A stretch of 14,731 nucleotides of DNA, taken from positions 1 to 14,731 of the forward strand of contig CALFXL010000067.1 in NCBI GenBank assembly GCA_937958045.1. The letters run 5' to 3'. The notes under the pieces are model-generated. The model saw nothing but the letters and a program-made list of their open reading frames with translations, searched no databases and was not told the origin of the DNA. The stretch comes from an uncultured Opitutaceae bacterium. GTDB lineage: Bacteria > Verrucomicrobiota > Verrucomicrobiia > Opitutales > Opitutaceae. Positions 6,732 to 13,844 of the stretch are shown here, in pieces (position 1 is the stretch's first letter; each line of letters opens with the position of its first letter). A program made the position numbers and the translations under genes.

Positions 6732-7238
6732 ATGCGTCATCAAAAGCACAGCGCCTCTTTGGGCGTCACCCGTGAGCATCGCGCCGCGATGCTGTCCAAC
6801 CTGGCCGCCTCCCTCATCAAGCATGGTCGCATCAAGACCACGCTGACGAAGGCCAAGGCCCTCCGTCCTTTCATCGAAAAGGTCATCACCAAGGCCAAGA
6901 AAGCCTCGGCGAAGACCGAAGCGAAGGATGCGATCCATCTGCGCCGCCTCGCGCTCCGCGATGTCCGCGACGAAGATGCCGTCACGCTTCTCTTCAACGA
7001 AAAGTACAAGGAGTTCGCCAACCGCAATGGCGGCTACACCCGCATCTACAAGCTCGGCGCCCGCCAGAGCGACGCCGCGGAAATGGCCCTCATCGAGTTC
7101 GTGAAGGCCGACGATCCCGGCTACAAGAAGAGCCGCAAGAAGGCCTCCAAGGGCAAAGGCAAGAAAGCCGCCGCTCCCGCTCAGGACGCTCCCCCCGCCG
7201 AAGCCGCCCCCGCGGCCGAAGGCGAAGCGAAAGCCTGA
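6732..7238 (+). CDS. rplQ: 50S ribosomal protein L17 with low-complexity C-terminal tail
   Basis: L17 is a large-subunit protein near the peptide exit side. The family start MRHQKHSASLGVTREHRAAM fixes ATG 6732; a longer frame upstream adds only non-family residues. The core at residues 1-125 contains LIKHGRIKTTLTKAKALRPF, a central basic helix, GGYTRIYKLGARQSDAAEMA and ALIEFV. About 43 more residues (126-168) form a tail that is first Lys-rich (KKSRKKASKGKGKK), then Ala/Pro/Glu-rich. It is the last gene of the operon, followed 22 nt later by a strong intrinsic terminator. No Shine-Dalgarno sequence is present (leader TCCAAAAAAACACTACA). Confidence 0.97.
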   Translation: MRHQKHSASLGVTREHRAAMLSNLAASLIKHGRIKTTLTKAKALRPFIEKVITKAKKASAKTEAKDAIHLRRLALRDVRDEDAVTLLFNEKYKEFANRNGGYTRIYKLGARQSDAAEMALIEFVKADDPGYKKSRKKASKGKGKKAAAPAQDAPPAEAAPAAEGEAKA

Positions 7239-7260
7239 GTTTTCGCCAACGTTCATTTCG

Positions 7261-7295
7261 AAAAGCGCCGAAGTTTTCTTCGGCGCTTTTTTTTT
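7261..7295 (+). terminator. Rho-independent terminator after rplQ
   Basis: A perfect 13-bp stem is formed by AAAAGCGCCGAAG (7261-7273) and CTTCGGCGCTTTT (7278-7290) around a TTTT loop, and the T run continues to 7295. This is a textbook intrinsic terminator, closing the ribosomal block. The A-tract on the left arm could also make it work in the opposite direction, but no convergent gene is present. Confidence 0.95.
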
Positions 7296-7380
7296 GCTCC
7301 TGCACGAATCTCGACGCGAATGCACTCCGGACTGGCCAGCATTCGATTTGTCGCGTTAACCACTCCGACCTTTTGGGTTC

Positions 7381-7605
7381 ATGGATCTCGCCATCGTCAC
7401 CGTCATTTTCTGCCTTCTGATCGCAGCGCTCTTTCTGTCGCTGTGGATGTATTACGATCGGCGCGATCATGCGTTCTTCGAAAACGAGCGCCGTAAATCC
7501 ACGTTCCTCTGCGCGCGCTGCAACGAGCTCTATGCGGCAGCAGGCCGGCCCGATTCGTATGAATGCCCGAACTGCGGCCACGTGAACGGTAAGCTCAGTT
7601 TCTAG
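7381..7605 (+). CDS. Small membrane-anchored zinc-ribbon protein of unknown function
   Basis: The product has 74 residues. Residues 3-23 are a single hydrophobic segment (LAIVTVIFCLLIAALFLSLWM) [positions 3-23], followed by a charged linker YYDRRDHAFFENERRKS. A compact zinc-ribbon then follows, with Cys44-x2-Cys47 and Cys62-x2-Cys65 plus PNCGH at the second knuckle. I do not recognise a named family. The layout predicts an inner-membrane protein with a cytoplasmic metal-bound knuckle. ATG 7381 is the first start after the ribosomal terminator; the 85 nt between terminator and start show no convincing promoter boxes by eye. The next gene begins 36 nt downstream in the same direction, so the two may be co-transcribed. 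Confidence 0.8.
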   Translation: MDLAIVTVIFCLLIAALFLSLWMYYDRRDHAFFENERRKSTFLCARCNELYAAAGRPDSYECPNCGHVNGKLSF

Positions 7606-7640
7606 TCGGCGAACGCCGCTCAGCATGGCAGCGTGGCTCC

Positions 7641-8324
7641 ATGCTTTCGCCCGCTCTTCGTTTGGTTTGCGCGTTCATCTGCCTGCTTGGTGCGTCCACA
7701 TTTCTGCCAGCCGAGACACCGGCGTCTGACATCTGGTGCGTTGATAACCTTAAAACGATCGCTGGCGCGCCTGTGGAGTTGTGGGGAAATCCTACGCTTG
7801 CTTCCGAGGCATCGGCTGCAGCGATTCGTTTTGATGGAAAATCCGATGGCGTGATTGTGCCGCTGGTGCCAGTCGCCAACTGGAAAAGCTTCACCATCGA
7901 AATGCTCTTTTCTCCCGAGGCAGATGGCGGCGAAGAGCAGCGTTTTCTTCACATTCAAGACGCGCAGGGCCGCCGGATTCTCCTCGAGCTGCGCACGCTT
8001 CCCGACGCGCATTGGTGCCTGGATACGTTCTTGTATTCAGATTCTGGACACAGGCTGGCGCTGATGGATCGCGCGCGGGCGCATCCCGCGGGCCGCTGGT
8101 ATTGGGTGGCGCTGACCTACGATGCCGGCCGTATGACTCATTTCGTGAACGCGGTGAAGGAATGCGAAGGCGACATCCTTTTCGAACCGATGTCGGAAAC
8201 GGGACGGACGTCGTTGGGTGTGCGTCAGAACAAAGTGTCGTGGTTCAAGGGAGCGATTCGCGAAGTGCGCTTCACGCCCGCGGCGTTGCCTGCGGAAAAG
8301 CTGCAGCGGATAAGCGCAGAGTAA
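7641..8324 (+). CDS. Exported LamG/concanavalin-A-like domain protein
   Basis: The 227-residue product has an N-terminal signal peptide (hydrophobic residues 8-22, likely cleavage near FLPA-ET at 24/25). It is followed by one jelly-roll domain of the LamG type. Supporting features are AIRFDGKSDGVIVPL near the start of the domain, FTIEMLFSPEADGGEEQRFLHI, then GRWYWVALTYDAGRMTHFVN, and the closing FKGAIREVRFTPAALPAEKL. The WxxVALTYD and GxIxEVRFTPxAL phrases are typical of such domains in Planctomycetota and Verrucomicrobiota. It is a single-domain protein with no enzyme module, so it is likely a periplasmic or surface carbohydrate- or protein-binding protein. ATG 7641 starts directly at the signal peptide. 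The ligand is unknown. Confidence 0.75.
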   Translation: MLSPALRLVCAFICLLGASTFLPAETPASDIWCVDNLKTIAGAPVELWGNPTLASEASAAAIRFDGKSDGVIVPLVPVANWKSFTIEMLFSPEADGGEEQRFLHIQDAQGRRILLELRTLPDAHWCLDTFLYSDSGHRLALMDRARAHPAGRWYWVALTYDAGRMTHFVNAVKECEGDILFEPMSETGRTSLGVRQNKVSWFKGAIREVRFTPAALPAEKLQRISAE

Positions 8325-8378
8325 GCCGCCAGCGCCGGGCGCGTTTTGCCTTTCTCTCGCGAGGCGGTACGATGCCGC

Positions 8379-9779
8379 ATGCGCATCGAACGTGATTCCA
8401 TGGGCGAAATGCCCGTCCCTGAAAACGCACTTTACGGTGCTTCCACCCAGCGCGCGGTTCTCAACTTCCCCATCAGCGGCCATCAGATGCCGCCCGCATT
8501 TATTCGCGGGCTTGCTTTGGTGAAGCAGGCCTGCGCCCGCGCCAATGAAGAGCTCGGTTTGTTGCCGCCGGAAAAAAGCGCGCTCATCCAGCGCGTATCC
8601 GAAGAGTTGATACAGGGACAACTGGCGGAGCATTTCCCGGTCGATGTGTTTCAAACCGGGTCGGGCACTTCGACCAACATGAATGCCAACGAGGTGATCG
8701 CCAATCGCGCGAGCCAGCTTTCCGGCTTGCCGATCGGTTCGCGAAATCCGCTGCATCCCAATGACGACGTGAACAGGGGCCAGTCGTCCAACGACGTGAT
8801 TCCGACTGCGCTGCATGTTTCTGTCGCGGTGGCGTTGCACCAGGATTTGCGGCCCGCGTTGGCGCTATTGCACCGTGAGCTCTCCACAAAAGCGGCGACC
8901 TTTGCGGACATCGTGAAGATCGGTCGTACGCATTTGATGGATGCGACCCCGCTCACGCTAGGGCAGGAGTTTTCCGGGTATGCCGCGCAAGTGGCGAAGG
9001 CGATCGTGCGCGTCGACAAGGCGATCGCTGCGTTAGCCGAGCTCGCGATTGGAGGCACGGCGGTGGGCACCGGCATCAATTGTCACCCGGAGTTCGCGCA
9101 GAAGGTCGCCCGCATCCTGAGCGAGAAAACCGGGCTTTCTTTTCGCGAAGCGGACAACCATTTCGAAGCGCAAGCTGCGCGCGACGATGCGGTCGAAGTC
9201 GCGGGACAACTCGCGACCATCGCGTCATCGCTCGCCAAGATTGCGAACGATATTCGTCTTCTAGGCTCGGGCCCGCGCAGTGGTTTTCAGGAAATTCGTC
9301 TGCCGGCGACGCAGCCGGGCAGCTCCATCATGCCGGGTAAGGTGAACCCCGTGATGAGCGAAATGCTCGTCCAAGTTTGTCACTATGTGCACGGTCTCGC
9401 GCATACGGTCGTCGCTTGCGGACGCGATGGGCACTTTGAGCTCAATGTAACGATTCCGCTGATCGCTTATTCGCTGCATGAATCGATTCATTGTCTCGCG
9501 AACGGAGCGCGCGTTTTTGCGGAACGTTGTGTGCAAGGTTTGAGCGCGGAGGAGGCGCGTTGTCGCGAGCTGGTCGATCGTTCGCTGATGTTGGTGACGG
9601 CGCTGAATCCGTTGATCGGTTACGACGCAGCGGCAGCGGTTGCGAAAGAGGCGTTTGCTCAAAACAAAACGCTGCGCGAGGTCGTGCTTGAGAAAAATCT
9701 CCTCGATGCCGCCACGCTCGACCGCGCACTCGACCCGCTGGCGATGACACGGCCGACCGCGCGCAACGCGGAAAAGTAA
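8379..9779 (+). CDS. fumC: Fumarate hydratase, class II
   Basis: The enzyme interconverts fumarate and malate in the TCA cycle; class II forms are iron-free and oxygen-stable. The 466-residue product has GSGTSTNMNANEVIANRA (94-111), SSNDVIPTA (136-144), IGRTHLMDATPLTLGQE with catalytic His185 (181-197), and the superfamily signature GSSIMPGKVNP (314-324) that carries the flexible-loop serine and Lys321. Length matches the family. The start is set at ATG 8379 because it gives MRIERDSMGEMPVP, the family N terminus; a TTG at 8346 would add 11 non-family residues. It begins 54 nt after the LamG-like gene. Aspartase is a paralogous alternative, but the HPNDDVN and GRTHLMDATP contexts favour fumarase. 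Confidence 0.95.
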   Translation: MRIERDSMGEMPVPENALYGASTQRAVLNFPISGHQMPPAFIRGLALVKQACARANEELGLLPPEKSALIQRVSEELIQGQLAEHFPVDVFQTGSGTSTNMNANEVIANRASQLSGLPIGSRNPLHPNDDVNRGQSSNDVIPTALHVSVAVALHQDLRPALALLHRELSTKAATFADIVKIGRTHLMDATPLTLGQEFSGYAAQVAKAIVRVDKAIAALAELAIGGTAVGTGINCHPEFAQKVARILSEKTGLSFREADNHFEAQAARDDAVEVAGQLATIASSLAKIANDIRLLGSGPRSGFQEIRLPATQPGSSIMPGKVNPVMSEMLVQVCHYVHGLAHTVVACGRDGHFELNVTIPLIAYSLHESIHCLANGARVFAERCVQGLSAEEARCRELVDRSLMLVTALNPLIGYDAAAAVAKEAFAQNKTLREVVLEKNLLDAATLDRALDPLAMTRPTARNAEK

Positions 9780-9864
9780 AGGCGAGGGCGGCGGATGCGG
9801 GATTTTGGGCGACGCCGCGCGCCGTCTTGCCACCGTCCTGTGAGCCGCGCATCGTCCGCACTTC

Positions 9865-12537
9865 ATGTTTCCGATGAAAAGCGCAGTGCTGAAACGGTGC
9901 CTTTGGCTGGTTGCTTGGGTGACGCTGGTGTTTCCGGTGTGCGCTCAGCCCGAACCGCTGTCACCGCCCGCGCCGTTTTTCCCGCGCACGTCCGTCGCCG
10001 TCGGCCCGGGGATCTCGCGAGAACTCGATGCCAAGCGCGCGCTGCAACTCGGGCTCCCGACCATCGCGATCACGCTGTATCGTCCTATCCTTGAGGATCC
10101 GGAGACGCCCGCGACCGTGCGAAACCGCGTGGTGCTCGACCTCGCGACCGCATTGTTGGAAGAAGAGCGCTTCAACGAAGCGGCTGAAGTTCTCGGCAAG
10201 TTCACGGGGCCGGCCGTGCCGGCGCTGCGTTTGCGTCAGGCGATGATTGCGATGCGCGAGCGTCGCTTCGATGTCGCCCGCATCGAGCTGCAAGGAATCG
10301 ATCCGGAACAGCTCGTGAGCGGCGAACATCCTGGAGATCGGGGTTGGTATTTTTTCCTGCGCGGGCAACTCGCCGAGGAATCGCGCGACTCGCAGGCGAA
10401 TTCGTTTTATCAGCAAGCCTACCAAGCCGCGAGTGCCGCCGGACTCGAAACGCAGCGCGCGTGGTTCATGCTCGCGCGTCAGCGTCTGACGTTGCGCTCT
10501 GGGTCCGTTTCCGAACGCGACCTCGCCGCGTGGCGCAAGATCGTCGAAAATTCTCCCGCGAGTGCTCAGGCGTACAGCGCGACGAGTCAGCTCGCTGTTG
10601 GACTCGCCAGCATGGGACAGTCGCGCGAGGCGATCACGGTCTTGCGCAACGGTCTGGATCATTTGCCGCGTCACGAACGCGACGTGCACGATGAATGGCA
10701 ATTGTTGCTCGGCCTGATTGCTGGCGCCGAGGAAGGAGTAGGACGCACCGCGCTGAAAAATCTGCTCATTCAATCGTCCGATCAGGATCGTCAGCGTATC
10801 GCGCTTCGGTTGCTTGCGCGCGTTTCGACCACTGGCCAACGGCGCGATGATTTTCGTGCATTGCTCGACCAATTGATCGGCACGTCGAGCCCGCATCCAA
10901 TTCTTGAATACCTGCTGCTCGTGCGTGCGCAGACGGCTTTGACCGAAACCGTGCGCCGTTATGAACAGGCGGAGAGCGATGCGAATCGTCTTCTCACGGA
11001 ATTTCCCAACTCGCCGCTGAAGGCCACGGCGCTCGGCGTGCTGATGGAGTCGGCATGGGCGCAGGGTTATTATCGCTTGGCGGCGACGCAGGCGTCCAAA
11101 GCTCGCGCGGAACTTCCTGCCGGCGAGACGCGCGCCCAACTCGGCGTGCTCGTGGCGGAGGCTTATTTTCGCGCGGCGCAGATCGGGCGCTCGGCCTTGG
11201 ATTATCGAACCGCCGCGGATGCGTATGGAGCCGCGTTGGCGGAAGTGCCCGCCGGCATCGCGCCGGGCGACCTGATGTTTCAGCGTGTGCTGGCTTTGAT
11301 CAATTCCGGCGAACTCGATGCCGCCGAAACAACTCTCGACGAGCTTGCCCGTGATCCACGACTTGATGTGACCAACCGCTGGCAGGCTGAATGGAATCTC
11401 GCCCGCGCGTTGCAGGTCGCCGATGCCGCGCCGCAGGCGTACGCGCGTTTGAATTCCTTGCTGGGCAATCGACTCACTGCCGCGGGTCTGCCGCCCGATT
11501 TGCGCGCCAGCATGGCGTGGCTGCAGGCGCGACTGGCGCTGCAGAACGACGACCCGGTGCGCACGTTCGAGCTCGCCGATGCCTTGCTTGCCACGCTCGA
11601 CGATGTGACGCCTGCGCTGCGCCGCGAGATCGCGAGCAACACATTGCTCCTGCAAGCCCGCGCGGGTTTCGCGCTCAAAGGCGACCAGGCGCGCAATCGC
11701 GCCGCGGGGGAGCGTCTGCAGAAATTGCGCGCGGATTATCCGGATTCCGATGCGGCGGTGTTCTCCTACATCATCGAAGCCGATGCCGCCGATGCGGAAG
11801 GCCGGGTGCTCGATGCGCAGCGTTTGGTCCGCGATCTTGCGGATAAGTTTCCGAAGAGCATTCACGCGCCCTACGCGCTTTTCCAAGCGGCGCTGTATGC
11901 GGAGCGCCGTGGTCCGCAGTATCACAACGACGCGTATAAAACGCTGGAAGAGTTGGTGACCAATTATCCGGAGGACTCGTTGGTGTTTTATGCGCGGTTG
12001 AAGCAGGGGAATCTGCTTCGTCAGATGAACGAGTACGGACGCGCGCGGACGCTCTACGCGGACATGGTGAACCGCTTCAAATTCCCGCAGTTTGCCGATG
12101 CGCTTTCGGCCGACATCGCGCTTGCCGACACCGAAGCCACGCTCGCGGCGACCGATCCCTCGCGCGCGGGCAACGCCGCTGCGATCTACGAGCGTCTCTA
12201 CGATCTGCAAAGCGCGCCCATCGATCTGCGCGTCGAAGCCGGACACAAACTCGGTTATCATCGCGCTGAGCGCGAAAACGCCGCGCGCGCGTACGCGGTC
12301 TGGTGGCCGTTGATCGAAGCGTTTGTCCGCGACGACGTGAACGCGGCCCGTCTCGGCTACAAAGGCCGCTTCTGGTCCTCCCGCACGATTTTGCTGCTGG
12401 GCGAACTGCTCGAACGGCAAGGCAAGCCGCGCGAGGCGCGGCAACTCTATGAGTTGTTACTCGAAAAAGGACTGCCCGGAGTCTCTCAAGCGCGCGATGG
12501 ACTCGCGCGTACCGGTGGCTTACCGCCCAGCTCTTAA
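9865..12537 (+). CDS. Large periplasmic TPR-repeat protein of an ExbB/ExbD cluster
   Basis: The 890-residue product starts with a signal peptide (residues 4-27, basic KSAVLKR, then a hydrophobic core and VCA-Q cleavage at 27/28). The rest is alpha-helical, tetratricopeptide-like sequence with no catalytic motif. Readable repeat-like units include VVLDLATALLEEERFNEAAEV near residue 90, LARALQVADAAPQAYARL near residue 515, the pair near residues 675-735 (YKTLEELVTNYPEDSLVFYARL, then LLRQMNEYGRARTLYADMV) [read from 11932-12070], and GKPREARQLYELLLEKG near the C terminus. The spacing is reminiscent of YbgF/CpoB- and BamD-type TPRs. ATG 9865 is used; ATG 9874 is an equally good alternative. The gene lies 63 nt before exbB, so a scaffold role for the motor complex in the periplasm is inferred. 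Its exact partner is unknown. Confidence 0.8.
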   Translation: MFPMKSAVLKRCLWLVAWVTLVFPVCAQPEPLSPPAPFFPRTSVAVGPGISRELDAKRALQLGLPTIAITLYRPILEDPETPATVRNRVVLDLATALLEEERFNEAAEVLGKFTGPAVPALRLRQAMIAMRERRFDVARIELQGIDPEQLVSGEHPGDRGWYFFLRGQLAEESRDSQANSFYQQAYQAASAAGLETQRAWFMLARQRLTLRSGSVSERDLAAWRKIVENSPASAQAYSATSQLAVGLASMGQSREAITVLRNGLDHLPRHERDVHDEWQLLLGLIAGAEEGVGRTALKNLLIQSSDQDRQRIALRLLARVSTTGQRRDDFRALLDQLIGTSSPHPILEYLLLVRAQTALTETVRRYEQAESDANRLLTEFPNSPLKATALGVLMESAWAQGYYRLAATQASKARAELPAGETRAQLGVLVAEAYFRAAQIGRSALDYRTAADAYGAALAEVPAGIAPGDLMFQRVLALINSGELDAAETTLDELARDPRLDVTNRWQAEWNLARALQVADAAPQAYARLNSLLGNRLTAAGLPPDLRASMAWLQARLALQNDDPVRTFELADALLATLDDVTPALRREIASNTLLLQARAGFALKGDQARNRAAGERLQKLRADYPDSDAAVFSYIIEADAADAEGRVLDAQRLVRDLADKFPKSIHAPYALFQAALYAERRGPQYHNDAYKTLEELVTNYPEDSLVFYARLKQGNLLRQMNEYGRARTLYADMVNRFKFPQFADALSADIALADTEATLAATDPSRAGNAAAIYERLYDLQSAPIDLRVEAGHKLGYHRAERENAARAYAVWWPLIEAFVRDDVNAARLGYKGRFWSSRTILLLGELLERQGKPREARQLYELLLEKGLPGVSQARDGLARTGGLPPSS

Positions 12538-12600
12538 GCCGGAGGATGATTTTTAGGCATTTACGCCCCGGTGTGAAAACTCTCTAACGAATCCCCATCA

Positions 12601-13284
12601 ATGTCCGGTTTTGATTTTAGTTTATTCGCCCAAGGCGGACCGATGCTCATCGTGCTGGTGCTGATGGCGGCGGTGGTGATCGTGTTGTTTATAGAACGCA
12701 CGCTCTATTTGCACCGCGGGCAGATCCGGTCGAAACCGTTTCTCGATGGCATCAAAAACGCGCTCGAGCGGCGGCGCCTGGTCGAGGCGCTGACGTTGTG
12801 CGAAGAAGCGCCGGGCCCGGTCGCCGCCGTGGTGAAAGCGGCGCTGCTGCACTCGGAAAAAGACGCGGAGCAGATGCGCTTTGCCGTGCAGGAAGCGGCG
12901 GTGGTGGAGATCCCGGCGTTGGAGCGCCGCCTCGGCGCGATCGCGGCGGTCGCGCAAATCGCGCCGCTGGTCGGATTGCTCGCGACGCTGCTCGGCATGA
13001 TCACGACGTTTCACGCGTTCATGCAGGGCGGCCAGTATGCCACCGCCAACGCGCTGGCGAACGGCATGTGGCAGGCGCTCATCGGCACTGCGGGCAGTTT
13101 GCTCGTCGCGATCCCCTCGCATCTCGCGTGGCATTTTCTCAGTGGGCGCGTTCGTTCGCTCGTGCGCGATATCGAGTGGGCGGGCAACGAGATCATGCAG
13201 TATTTGCTGACTGAATACAAAACGGCCGGCAACGACGCGGCGCCTTCGGTGCCTGCCAGTCAACCGACCGCCCGCGCTTCTTGA
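12601..13284 (+). CDS. exbB: ExbB/TolQ-family channel subunit with amide in the TM3 Glu position
   Basis: ExbB-type proteins form the pentameric membrane channel of proton-driven motors (ExbB-ExbD-TonB, TolQ-TolR). The 227-residue product has three membrane helices: about residues 14-34, 113-136 and 157-180. A cytoplasmic helical region lies between the first two. TM2 carries the family phrase APLVGLLATLLGMITTF (121-137), with Thr129 at the E. coli ExbB Thr148 position. TM3 carries WQALIGTAGSLLVAIPSHLAW, with Thr163 at the Thr181 position. The highly conserved TM3 glutamate (AEALIAT in E. coli, Glu176) is Gln158 here. ATG 12601 has no Shine-Dalgarno sequence. It is 10 nt from exbD and surely co-transcribed with it. 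The subfamily (ExbB, TolQ or other) cannot be settled by eye. Confidence 0.88.
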   Translation: MSGFDFSLFAQGGPMLIVLVLMAAVVIVLFIERTLYLHRGQIRSKPFLDGIKNALERRRLVEALTLCEEAPGPVAAVVKAALLHSEKDAEQMRFAVQEAAVVEIPALERRLGAIAAVAQIAPLVGLLATLLGMITTFHAFMQGGQYATANALANGMWQALIGTAGSLLVAIPSHLAWHFLSGRVRSLVRDIEWAGNEIMQYLLTEYKTAGNDAAPSVPASQPTARAS

Positions 13285-13294
13285 GACAGTTGAG

Positions 13295-13747
13295 ATGATC
13301 ACGCATCCGCTCGATCTCGCTTCCCGCCTGCGCCGACAGCCGCGCAGCTTCGACTGGGTGTTTTTTGTCAACCTGGGGCTGATTGCCCTGTTCTTCGTTT
13401 TCTTCGGATCGCGATTCGTGCTCTCGCCGGCGCTCGTGGTGGAAGATGGGCAATTCAAGCTGCCGACGATGCCTGCCGACACGGTCAATCTCGTGACGTC
13501 TTCATTGGTCATCAGCGTGAAATCCAATGGCCAGATATTCGTCACCCCTAATGGCCTCGTGAGCGAAGCGCAGTTGAAGGACTGGCTCGTGGAACGCGGT
13601 AAACGCATGCCTGGCGCGCGCGTGCTCATCCGCATGGATTCCGCGGTGCGTTCCGACCGCATGGCGTCGATCAACGCCGCGGTGATCGATGCGGGCTTGG
13701 TGCCGGCAATCGCCATCGAGCCATCGCAGGATGGAGTGGGGCGGTGA
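13295..13747 (+). CDS. exbD: ExbD/TolR-family protein lacking the membrane aspartate
   Basis: The 150-residue product has the standard ExbD layout: a short basic cytoplasmic N terminus (RLRRQPR), one membrane helix (residues 21-38, then GSRFVLSP) and a periplasmic domain. The periplasmic domain carries LVISVKSNGQIFV (71-83), VSEAQLKDWL, ARVLIRMDSAVRSDRM (108-123) and a final IDAGLVPAIAIE strand. The proton-carrying aspartate of the family lies 15 residues before the F of the TSxFV motif; here that position is Asn26. The only nearby acid is Asp20, six residues earlier, at the cytoplasmic edge. The start ATG 13295 is 10 nt after the exbB stop, with a weak GTTGAG before it. Family assignment is firm; whether it is motor-active is unclear. 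Confidence 0.85.
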   Translation: MITHPLDLASRLRRQPRSFDWVFFVNLGLIALFFVFFGSRFVLSPALVVEDGQFKLPTMPADTVNLVTSSLVISVKSNGQIFVTPNGLVSEAQLKDWLVERGKRMPGARVLIRMDSAVRSDRMASINAAVIDAGLVPAIAIEPSQDGVGR

Positions 13748-13783
13748 GGCCGGGAATGACAGTCGTTTCGGAGCTGCGTTTTC

Positions 13784-13810
13784 CGTTGTATCCTAAAAAT
13801 GGATACAGCG
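13784..13810 (+). promoter_or_regulatory. Intercistronic hairpin between exbD and the TonB-like gene
   Basis: CGTTGTATCC (13784-13793) pairs with GGATACAGCG (13801-13810) around a TAAAAAT loop. This gives a 10-bp stem with one G-T pair. It lies 36 nt after the exbD stop and ends 20 nt before the strong ribosome binding site of the next gene. No T run follows, so it is not an intrinsic terminator. A role in mRNA processing or in setting the ratio of downstream protein to ExbBD is inferred. Confidence 0.45.
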
Positions 13811-13830
13811 AACGGCGCGGCGAAAACGCG

Positions 13831-13837
13831 GGAGGTG
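13831..13837 (+). promoter_or_regulatory. Strong Shine-Dalgarno site for the TonB-like gene
   Basis: GGAGGTG at 13831-13837 stands 7 nt before ATG 13845 and matches the anti-Shine-Dalgarno core well. It stands out because nearly every other gene in the window, including all the ribosomal ones, lacks such a site. It fixes the start of the downstream gene. Confidence 0.75.
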
Positions 13838-13844
13838 TTTCGGC

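Noticed and set aside
8346..8378. TTG start for fumC giving 11 more residues
   Set aside because: The added residues do not match fumarase; ATG 8379 gives the family N terminus and normal length.
9961..12444. An 827-residue open frame on the minus strand opposite the TPR gene
   Set aside because: The sense frame has a signal peptide and TPR-like helices. The antisense product is Arg-rich with no recognisable domain.
12546..12587. A 13-codon mini-frame directly after GGAGG, upstream of exbB
   Set aside because: The GGAGG touches the ATG with no spacing, so it cannot serve as its ribosome binding site, and the peptide has no recognisable attenuator-like codon run.
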